From assembly GCA_030737835.1 (NCBI GenBank), contig JAUJYN010000022.1, positions 1,642,712 through 1,706,711 on the forward strand: a stretch of 64,000 nucleotides of DNA. Direction: 5' to 3'. The DNA is from Acorus gramineus (taxonomy: Eukaryota > Streptophyta > Magnoliopsida > Acorales > Acoraceae). Positions 46,740-56,951 of this stretch are shown piece by piece (the first letter of the stretch is position 1; the number at the start of each line of letters is the position of its first letter). Under the pieces are notes generated by a model. That model ran no database searches, was not told the DNA's origin, and saw nothing but the letters and a program-made list of their open reading frames with translations. Both the position numbers and the translations under genes were made by a program.

Positions 46740-47610
46740 CCAAACACTTAGAAAAAAACTGGGATTTGGGCGGCTACTTGACAGTAGACGCCCCATACCA
46801 GACGACTAGTTTCAACTAGCCGACCTCTAACCGACCCCAAACCGCCTTCCTGGATGGGACATAAAGCAAGCATGATTGCGGCGGATTGTCCCTTTTAGCC
46901 GCCCCATCTCAGCCGGTTCAACCTTAGTAACCGACCCAAGCCACCGCTTGTCAGAGATGGGACGTTTGGCAGGTTATGATGGGGGCAACTACTTAAGAGT
47001 AGCCGCCCCTCATCTGGACACTGTCAGACCACAAAGATCTAATGGAAGATCAAATCAAACACCTTATTACCCATTTTGATCTATTAACCAGTGGACACTC
47101 CCCTGCCCCTTTTTTACTATAAATAGAGGGCATTCCCAAACATTTCAACAAGAATCCAACCCATTACAACACAACCAATTCAAAAGAAGGCATACATTTC
47201 ATCCCCAAACCCACCATTTCAAAACCCTTGAGAGAGAAAGTGAGAGAGAAACCCATTCCCTACACAAATCCACTCTCCAAAACCCAGGTTAAACATAATT
47301 TAAACCTCTACCAAAGCCAAACCCTACCCAGGTCCTGCCCAAATTGAACCAGGTCCCAGGCAGCTACTTATACCCAGCCGCCCCCCACCAGGCGGCTAAA
47401 CCCCATTAGCCGGCCCTTCCCCTAGCTCACCTGAGTCCTAATTCTCCTTGAGTTACGTTTCCAAAGCAGAAGAGGATCCCTGCCTTCACCTCTATGTATG
47501 GCATGCCCGTGTCTCAAAGCAGAGACCCCACAAACTTCTCTGCAAAGGCGATCAAATCCACCCTCAACTTTTTCTGCTTTTTGAGAAAAGCAGGTGGCGA
47601 TTACAACCAC
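46740..47610 (+). repeat. Family G LTR, plus orientation, right arm of the inverted pair
   Basis: Forward copy of the G LTR with GGCGGCTA hairpins, a TATA box and a leader CCCAGGTTAAAC... to GGCGATTACAACCAC, where an unrelated LTR begins at 47611. The sequence resumes at 53495 with CAACCAACCCTGAATCCTCC, so 47611-53494 is one block of inserted material. Confidence 0.75.
47118..47126 (+). promoter_or_regulatory. TATA box of the plus-strand G LTR
   Basis: TATAAATAG followed by AGGG, mirror of the minus-strand box at 46245-46253; the two boxes are about 0.87 kb apart and fire away from each other. Confidence 0.75.
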
Positions 47611-48176
47611 TGTCACGCCCCAGGGTGGCCGTCCCCGAGACGTGGCAATAATAAAATATCAGCTATCAATACCTGAGGTCAATAAAGACTCCAACAACAA
47701 TACACAAGGTGGCAAAGCAAGATAATGATAACTGACTGAAAAGCGGAAGCATAATATATAACAATGTCTGTAAATAAAAAACATTATTACAGACTCGAAT
47801 ACACAATCACTGTCTTGTGAGAGCTAAGTCTAGACCAAAGAAAATACAACCTGTGCCACATGCACGATTTACAATACATACAATGACTCTAGGACTGCTG
47901 ACAGCCTCGCACTCGCCATCCGCCGGAAGAACGCTCCACGCCCATAAGACCACACCACAGGAAAGCTCCAGCTCCACGCCCAACACTGCCCCTTAAAAGA
48001 AACAGTATACGAGGGGTGAGCTACAAGCTCAGTGAATGCTGGAAACCAATCACCATACTACAGTTCAATACTCAAACAATTTCCTCACAAGGAAAACGTG
48101 GGTGGAAACCCATGGATAACTGGGTCATGTGGCGGCGCGACCAACCTCACCCTCACCCTCACCCCCGGAGGGAGAC
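47611..48176 (-). repeat. Truncated LTR start 1 of a three-LTR stack
   Basis: Begins TGTCACGCCCCAGGGTGG and follows the standard minus-LTR order (GCTCACCCC-type box, GTCATGTGGCGGCGCG) but is cut after GGAGGGAGAC by a second LTR start. 566 bp. Confidence 0.85.
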
Positions 48177-49715
48177 TGTCACGCCCCAGGGCGGCCGTCC
48201 CCGAGACGTGGCAATAATAAAATATCAGCTATCAATACCTGAGGTCAATAAAGACTCCAACAACAATACACAAGGTGGAAAAGCAAGATAATGATAACTG
48301 ACTGAAAAGCGGAAGCATAATATATAAACAATGTCTGTAAATCAAAAACATTATTACAGACTCGAATACACAATCAATGTCCTGTGAGAGCCAAGTCTAG
48401 ACCAAAGAAAATACAACTTGTGCCACATGCACGAATTACAATACATACAATGACTCTAGGACTGCTGACAGCCTCGCACTCGCCATCCGCCGGAAGAACG
48501 CTCCACGCCCATAAGACCACGCCACAGGAAAGCTCCAGCTCCACGCCCAACATTGCCCCTGAAAAGAAATAGTATGCGAGGGGTGAGCTACAAGCTCAGT
48601 GAGTGGCTGGAAACCAATCACCATACTACAGTTCAATACTCAAACAATTTCCTCACAAGGAAAACATGGGTGGAAACCCAAGGATAGGTTGGTCACGCGG
48701 CGGTGCGACCAACCTCACCCTCACCCTCACCCCCAAAGGGAGACTCTTGGGACTTTTGGGGAGAGACCATACCGTTGGTCGAGGAGACCCGGGATTACTG
48801 GTCTACACAACACTACTGGATCATCTACATCGGAATAACTAACCCACGATGTCTTTGAACATCGATACACAACCGGACCCAACAACTATGGGAACAGACG
48901 AACAACGAATGGGTCACGCGGCGATGTGTCTTCACCTCATCCTCACCCTCACCCCCGGAGGTGACATAGGACTTTTGGAAGAGACTTAGACTTCTCTACA
49001 CCCTTGGTACACCGATAGCCTCTCCCTCGCGTAGCCTCTACCTGGTATACTCCCACGATCAGTACGCTTTCGAGCGCCTCGGTGGTACCTATGGATGGGA
49101 GCCCTCTGTCAGGACAGCTGTAATCGCCCGGGAGTCCCTACATCGGGTCCAACGAAGGGGAGAACCATTCCACGCTGGCAATATCATTCGTTAACCCTCT
49201 CCCGGGTAGCCTCTACCTGGTATACTCCCACGATCAGTACGCTCCCGAATGCATCGGTGGTACCTACAGATGGGAGCCCTCTGTCAGGACAGCTACAACC
49301 TGGCCTCTTCAACTCACCGCTTCACACCCTTGGTCCACCGGTAGCCCTTTCCGCGGGTAGCCTCTACCTGGTATATTCCCATGGTCAGTACGTTCCTGAA
49401 TGCATCGGTAGTACCTACAGATGGGAGCCCTCTGTCATGACAGCTGTAATCCCGAGAAGTTCCTCCATCGGATCCAACGAAGGGGAGAACGATCCCATGT
49501 TCGCAAAGCGAACCCAATGAAAAACAACTACTCTCGATAATCACATATCGAGATATCAAAACACAGGCATAACAACAATCAACACACTCATATTAACCTT
49601 AAAAATAATTGCAGTCCCTAAACGGGAGTAACTGTACAAGCTAGTGGGTCGTAACATCGCCGACCCACCCCACCCTCACCCTCACCCTTTAGGGGTGACA
49701 TGGGCCTTTTGGGAC
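48177..49715 (-). repeat. Truncated LTR start 2 of the stack
   Basis: Begins TGTCACGCCCCAGGGCGG, extends through three TGACAGAGGG modules in reverse (about 49035-49110, 49210-49290, 49360-49440), and is cut after GGCCTTTTGGGAC by a third LTR start. 1.54 kb. Confidence 0.85.
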
Positions 49716-52700
49716 TGTCACGCCCCAGGGCGGCCATCCCCGAGACGTGGCAATAATAAAATATCAGCTACCAATACCTCAGGTCAATAAAGACTCCAAC
49801 AACAATACACAAGGTGGCAAAGCAAGATAATGATAACTGACAGAAAAGCAGAAGCATAATATATAAACAATGTCTATAAAAAAAAACATTATTACAGACT
49901 CGAATACACAATCACTGTCCTGTGAGAGCCAAGTCTAGACCAAAGAAAATACAACCTGTGCCACATGCACGAATTACAATACATACAATGACTCTAGGAC
50001 TGCTGACAGCCTCGCACTCGCCATCCGCCGGAAGAACGCTCTACGCCCATAAGACCACGCCACAGGAAAGCTCCAGCTCCACGGCCAACACTGCCCCTGA
50101 AAAGAAACAGTATGCGAGGGGTGAGCTACAAGCTCAGTGAGTGGCTGGAAACCAATCACCATACTACAGTTCAATACTCAAACAATTTCCTCACAAGGGA
50201 AAACATGGGTGGAAACCCATGGATAACTGGGTCACGCGGCGGAGCGACCAACCTCACCCTCACCCTCACCCCCGGAGGGAGACTCTTGGGACTTTTGGGG
50301 AGAGACCATACCGTTGGTCGACGAGACCCGGGATTACTGGTCTACACAACACTACTAGATCATCTACATCGGAATAACTGTCCCACGATGTCTTTGAACA
50401 TCGATACGCAACCGGACCCAACAACTATGGGAAAGGACGAACAACGAATGGATCACGCAGCGATGTGTCTTCACCTCATCCTCACCCTCACCCCCGGAGG
50501 TGACATAGGACTTTTGGAAGAGACTTAGACTTCTCTACACCCTTGGTCCACCGGTAGCCTCTCCCTCGCGTAGCCTCTACCTGGTATACTCCCACGATCA
50601 GTACGCTTCCGAGCGCCTCGGTGGTACCTACGGATGGGAGCCCTCTATCAGGACAGCTGTAATCGCCAGGGAGTCCCTACATCGGATCCAGTGAAGGGGA
50701 GAACGATTCCACGCTCGCAATATCATTCGTTAACCCTCTCCCGGGAAGCCTCTACCTGGTATACTCCCACGATCAGTACGCTCCCGAATGCATCGGTGGT
50801 ACCTACGGATGGGAGCCCTCTGTCAGGACAGCTACAACCCGGCCTCTTCAACTCACCGCTCTACACCCTTGGTCCACCGGTAGCCCTTTCCCCGGGTAGC
50901 CTCTACCTGGTATACTCCCATTGTCAGTACGTTCCCAAATGCATCAGTAGTACCTACAGATGGGAGCCCTCTGTCAAGACAGCTGTAATCCTGAGAAGTT
51001 CCTACATCGGATCCAACGAAGGGGAGAACGATCCCATGTTCGCAAAGCGAACCCAATGAAAAACAACTACTCTCGATAATCACTTATCGAGATATCAAAA
51101 CACAGGCATAACAACAATCTATGCAACACAACTCATATTAACCTTAAAATAATTAAAGTCCCTAAACGGGAGTAACTGTACAAGCTAGTGGGTCGTAACA
51201 TCGCCGACCCACCCCACCCTCACCCTCACCCTCACCCTTTAGGGGTGACATGGGCCTTTTGGGACAGACTAGGCTGCTCTCCACCCTTGGTCCACCAGTA
51301 GCCTCTCCTTCGCGTAGCCTCTACCTGGTATACTCCCACGATCAGTACCCTCCAACACATTGGTGGTACCTACGGATGGGAGCCCTCTGTCAGGACAGCT
51401 TTCCCAAAGCCGAGGAGTCCCTACTCGGCTCCAACGAAGGGGAGAAAACAGCCTACTCACACGGATACGATCCTCTTGGATCCGTCGACAACGATTTCTA
51501 ACACTACTAATGTCATGAATTCTCAAGAATTCCTCCAAGGCGCATAACTAAGATGCGGGGAAACATATATTATAACAAGGTTATAATATTCTCTAAGGTA
51601 TGCTTATACCGATATAATCTCATTTTGATTTAAATAAATTAAACTAAATGGGAAACATGCATAGATCAAGGCTTTTCAAGCATGGGACATGGTGTCTAGG
51701 TTATAACTAAGATGCGGGGAAACATATATTATGACAACAAGGTTATAATATTCTCTAAGGTATGCTCATACCGATATAATCTCATTTTGATTTAAATAAA
51801 TTAAACTAAATGGGAAATATGCATAGATCAAGGCTTTTCAAGCATGGGACATGGTGTCTAGGCATGTATGGGCCTCTATACATGATACATGGATGTATAT
51901 CCCTAGCATACAATGTCTAATATGGCATGGTTACATCATAGTAAAACATGCATTAACATCGTATCTACATATTATAGCTAGGGGGCCCCTTCGATGCGCG
52001 ACGCGCATCTACGCGTGTCGAGCGCATCCCTAGAGAGGGGGGGGGGGGATTGGAATCGAACCCCTCACCATACCCGGGACCTCACGCATCCCATCCGATG
52101 AGATTTGCAGGGTAAGGGCATCAAATTTGGTGAGTAACATCACAATTTACACTTAGAAATCATTAGAAATACCAAAGACATAGACATGCACGCATACGGG
52201 CTCGCACACATGCGAGCACGCGCGTACGCACGCATGCCCGGGTGCCCCAGCACCTACCCGAGACCCTGGGCAGCCCCGCGCATGCCCCAGCACGCACACG
52301 CACGCGCGCGCACGCACTGACCCCCACCCCCGCGCCCAGACGCACGCCCAAGCGCACTACCCCGTGCGCGCGCATGCTTGCCTGCGCCCACGCGCTCTCG
52401 CGCGCACTCCCGCGCGCACCCCCACTCACGCCAGCACCCGAGCGCACCCGCACGCCAACTCCGCGCGCAGCGCCCGCGCGCGTCTGCCAGCGCCCTTCTG
52501 CGCGCGCGCCTGCGCGCGCACGTGCGCAGACAACCCCAAATGCGCGCCCAGCCAACCCTTACCCCTTTTTAACCCTCCCCAACCCCTCACACACACTCTA
52601 ACTCATATGCATAGCATGCATGACCTCCCCAATCATCCCAACAACCCTAAAAATCAAAAGAATGGGAAGAGGACTTACCAAAAGAGGGAAAGGGAAAGGG

Positions 52701-53494
52701 GGAGATGCGGGGCTCTCGACGCGCCCACGACCACCTCAACCACCACCACCTCTTCAGCCTCTCCTCAGCCTCCTTCTTGGCTGCAAAATCAGGGGGGGTG
52801 GGGAAGTCAAGAAAAGGAGCTTGAGAGAGGAGGATCAACAACACAACACACCCACACAAACCTTCTTGTGCTTCCTTCTTCACCTTCTCCTTCACTTCTC
52901 TTTGAGAACTTATCACAAACACATGGGAGGGCTTTGAAAGAGAGAAAGAGAGGCCAAGAATGTTGACGTGGGGTGTGGGAGAGAGAGGGAGAGAAGATAT
53001 TTTGCGCAAATAAATATCTAAAGAGGGATGGAAATGACCATTTCATCCCTGACTTAGAAATTCTGCGCATGCTTCACTAGAACAGCCATAACTTCCTCAA
53101 TATAGCTCCGAATTGCACAATTCAAACTCCGTTGGAAAGCCAAGAAGATTATCTACAACTTTCATGTTTATGCCAAGATCAAATAATCCCTCCAGCTATT
53201 CCAAAATGTGAGCTAAACATTGAACAGGGCTGCTGCCAGAATTTTTCATCCCCGGGGTATAATTGGTAAAATACCCATAACTTTTACTACGTGAATCCAA
53301 TTGACCTAATTCCACTTTTGTACGAAAGCTAACTCAAAACTGAGCATCTCATAATAAACTCATATTTAAACCTCTTCATCTTGGATTTTAACAAAATCAA
53401 ATCCAAATACCAAATTGGAAATACATAACTTCGTGGAGAAAAATTATGTAGCCAAATTTTCAATCAGAGTGCTCCAAATGACACAGGCATAACA
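49716..53494 (-). repeat. Full-length minus LTR 3 of the stack
   Basis: From TGTCACGCCCCAGGGCGG to ACACAGGCATAACA, 3.78 kb. It holds modules (about 50580-51395), a 159-bp tandem duplication (51544-51861), a poly-G run (about 52037-52048), the GC-rich tract (about 52190-52560) and a CCA repeat (about 52738-52750). The micro-exon acceptor is mutated (AG to AA at about 52106). The flanking 5-mers (GGGAC, CAACC) do not match, so this is not a simple solo LTR. Confidence 0.85.
51544..51861. repeat. 159-bp direct tandem duplication
   Basis: ATAACTAAGATGCGGGG ... GACATGGTGTCTAGG is repeated head to tail from 51703, with a 3-bp indel (ACAACAAGG versus ACAAGG) and a few substitutions. The unit occurs once in all other LTRs here. 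Confidence 0.9.
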
Positions 53495-54033
53495 CAACCA
53501 ACCCTGAATCCTCCTGAGGACCTGTTGGCCGCTTCAGCAAGGAACGAAAAGAAAACCCCTACCACCCCTTCTGAGAGACGATCCGACCGAGCCTGCCATG
53601 GCGTGCACCGGATCTGAGCCTCTGAAGAACCCCCACACACGCAGACCCTGAAAGACTGGAAGAGGGAGGAAGGACCCCCAACACCCCTTCTCTGTGGGAC
53701 CTCCCTTGTGAAAGACAACAAAAGGTAATCCTCTTTTGCTTCCTTCCAATAACCTGACTAGAATGCTAGGAAAACTAGGATTTCCCACCCTCAAGTCTGA
53801 TCCTCCTCTACTTTGCATTACTAGATCCTTTACTTCTTTAAGCCTCACACAGCTGTGCACCCCTTTACTGCTTTAAGCCGCACATAGTTATGCACCCTTT
53901 ACTGCTTTAAGCCACACACAGCTGTGCACCCCTTTACTGCTTTAAGCCGCACACAGCTGCGCACACCTTTACCGCTTTATTTATTGCTTTAAGTCTGCAT
54001 TCATTTACACCTAGGCTTTTCCATATTCACACC
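53495..54033 (+). other. Family G leader, plus orientation
   Basis: Continues the plus G LTR/leader interrupted at 47610: CTGAATCCTCCTGAGGACC, GAGAGACGATCCGACCGAGC, then a tandem repeat before the gag start. The LTR end and PBS were not resolved. Confidence 0.65.
53836..53980 (+). repeat. About 35-bp minisatellite in the G leader
   Basis: CTTTAAGCC..CACA..GCTGTGCACCC is repeated about four times (starts at 53836, 53871, 53904, 53940). Each unit holds a CACAGCTGTG-like palindrome. Confidence 0.8.
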
Positions 54034-54273
54034 ATGGAGGCCTACACCCATGAGAAAATAGTGGAGGAGAAAGACAACCGGGGAGACCAAACCACCCAAT
54101 TCCTCAGCCACCTAGAGGAGAGGATGGCTACCCTAGGATACCAGTCGGTCAAGGACATGTTCAATGACCTCACCGACTATCACCAGGCCATGACCTTGAA
54201 GCAGGAAACTCTTGTTAAGACCCCCAAGGCTTGCCCCACCCCCAATGCCCTACAACACCTGGCTTCTCGGTAA
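54034..54273 (+). pseudogene. Family G gag start, plus orientation, truncated
   Basis: ATG in a good context (ACCATGG) starts MEAYTHEKIVEEKDN, followed by LEERMATLGYQSVKDMFNDL, which resembles the minus-strand G gag start at 45073-45273. The frame ends at TAA (54271-54273), six bases before LTR F starts at 54279, so only an N-terminal fragment of about 79 residues remains. The rest of this G copy is not seen in the window. Confidence 0.7.
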
Positions 54274-54278
54274 ATCCG

Positions 54279-56902
54279 TGTCACGCCCCAGGGCGGCCGT
54301 CCCCGATACGTGGCAAATATATATAATATCAGCAGTCCATACAGGAGATCAATAAAAGACTCTAAACAACCTCGAAGATAATAACACAATTAACAATGTA
54401 GCTGACATAATATATATACATATAGCAGAAGCTTAAACGACTGAGTCTGTAATTCAAAGACATATTACAGACCAGAATACATAATCAACTGTCCTATGAG
54501 AGCCAATATAAACAAAGACATCCATATATAACATTGTGCCCAAGCACGAATAACAATACATACAAGCAAAAGGAAAAGGATGCTGATGGCCACTCACTCG
54601 CAGAACCCAAAACACGAACGCTACTCCGCTACTGATGTGATTCCTCGGGGAGCTCCTCCTTCAGATCCGACTCAGTAACAACTGGAGGAAAATATATGCG
54701 AGGGGTGAGCCACACGCTTAGTGAATGGTACAATCTATGCAACACAACTCATATTATCCTTAAAGTTATTAAAGTCCCGAGATGGGAGTAACTGCACAAA
54801 TTCGGTGGGTCGTAGCGACGCCGACCCACCACACCCTCACCCTCACCCCTTAGAGGTGACATAGGACTCTTGGGAGAGATTAGACCGCTCTACACCCTTG
54901 GTCCACCAGTAGCCCTTTCCCCGGGTAGCCTCTACCTGGTATACTCCCATGGTCGGTACGTTTCCGAATGCATTGGTAGTACCTATAGATGGGAGCCCTC
55001 TGTCATGACAGCTTTTCCCAGCCCGGTTAGTTCCTACCCGGATCCAACGAAGGGGAGAAAACAATCTACACTCACGGATACGATCCTCTTGGATCCGTCG
55101 ACAATGATTACTAAACACTACTGAGGCAATGAATTCTCAAGAATTCCTCCAGGGCGCATAACTAAGATACGAAAAAAAACATACATTATAATAACAAGGT
55201 TATAATATTCTCTAAGGCATGCTTATACTAACATATTCTCATTTTGATTTAATTAAATTAAACTAAATGGGAAACATGCATAGATCAAGGCTTTTCAGGC
55301 ATGGGACATCGTGTTCTAGGCATGTATGGGCCTCTATACATGATACATGGATGTATATCCCTAGCATACAATGTCTAACATGGTATGATTACATCATAGC
55401 AAAGCATGCATTAACATAGTTTTCATTCACACAAGTTAATATGTAGTTATGGTGCCCCAGGGGAGGGCAATGCACGCCTACGTGCATCGAACGCCTCCCT
55501 ACTGGGTTGGATTGACCCACTCACTGCAACCCGGGTCGTTGCGGAACCGTTCGCCAAGATCTGCAAGACAAGGGCATTCAATATGGTGAGTATAACTACA
55601 CAAATATACATGAAATTTACTAGAAATGCCAAAAACTCGGACAAGCATGCATACGGGCTTGCACGCATGCGAGTACGCACGTACGCACGCAAGTCCGAGT
55701 GCCCCGACACCTACCCGAACCCTCGGGCAGCCACACGCATGGCCCCCCGCACGCGTACACGCGCATACGCACGCACGCACATGCCCCAGCACCCTTGGCG
55801 CACTGCCGCGCGCCTGCCTGCGTGCCCAGACGCGCTATAGCGCGCGCGTTCCCGCGCGCACTCCCGTGCGCACTGCGCGTCCTGCCTGGCGCACTCGCGC
55901 CCGCCCAACACCCCGCGCGCCTGCGCGTACGTGCGCGCGCCCGCCAGCTCGCCCGACTGCGCGCGCGGATGACCCTGCGCACGCAGACGTGCGGGAGCCC
56001 AAACCTCCCCCACCCCCTCCTCAACCCACACACCCACCCTAAACCCTATGCATGGCATACATGAACACCCTAAGAGCCTTTATCAAACATTTAAAAAAAA
56101 AAAAAAGGGAGGAGGAGAGCTTACCAAAGGAGGGGGAAGAAAAGGGGAGGAAATTGGGTGCCCTTGGCGCACCAAACCACCTCAACCGCCACCACCAACA
56201 CCACCACCTTCTCAGCCACTCCTCAAGCCTTTAATGGCTGAAATCAGGGGTTGGGGGGGGGGCATGAGAGGGAGTTAGAGAGAAGGGAATCAAGCATAAC
56301 AACAACACTCAAAGCTTGCACACACATACCTTCTCTTTTCCTTTTTAGGTCTTTCTTCTTCTCCTTTTTCTACTTCTATTTAGCACAAAAAAGAAGAGGG
56401 AGTGAAGGAGAGAGTGAGAGGGAGAGGGAGATGAAGGGGACGCCCTCCTCAAGCACACTTACACACTCACACACACACACTCACACACTTAGCATTTATT
56501 TGAGAAAAAGGGGGTTGGTGGGGATTGACTTTGAGTCAACCCAACCAAACTAGAAAACAAAAACCTTTGACTAGTCAAAGGTCATCTTTGACTAGTCAAG
56601 GTCTTCGTTGACCCGGTCAAAGTCACCCTTTGACAATCCAAAATCGGTCAAAACCCGGATACGATTCGGAACTGCAAAATTTTCTAAAACGTTACCGGAA
56701 TTCGATGAAATTTTTATGAGTGGCTCAAAATGGCACCAGGACTCATAATATGCAGTTAGATTTTCAATCGGAGTTCTCAAACTCACGCAGATAGCTAAAA
56801 GTCCAAAATTTTAGCGGCTCCGATCGAAAAAAGAAAAATTGAAAAATGGCCAGAAATGACCCAAATGTGACCAATAGGCTAAAAAGTGACACATATATAA
56901 CA
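54279..56902 (-). repeat. LTR F, 3' LTR of the F-type element (minus)
   Basis: From TGTCACGCCCCAGGGCGG to GTGACACATATATAACA, 2.62 kb, inserted in G gag; ATCCG (54274-54278) would be one TSD copy. The right edge is followed by the complement of the PPT, so it is the 3' LTR of the pol on its right. The micro-exon (55525-55560), GC-rich tract (about 55650-56000) and CCA repeat (about 56180-56210) are present. Confidence 0.92.
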
Positions 56903-56918
56903 TTCTTCCCCCCTTAGG
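56903..56918 (-). promoter_or_regulatory. Polypurine tract of the F-type element
   Basis: TTCTTCCCCCCTTAGG is the complement of the CCTAAGGGGGGAAGAA tract of A and K. Confidence 0.92.
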
Positions 56919-56951
56919 AAATTTTGTCCACAAAATTTAATACAAAAACAT

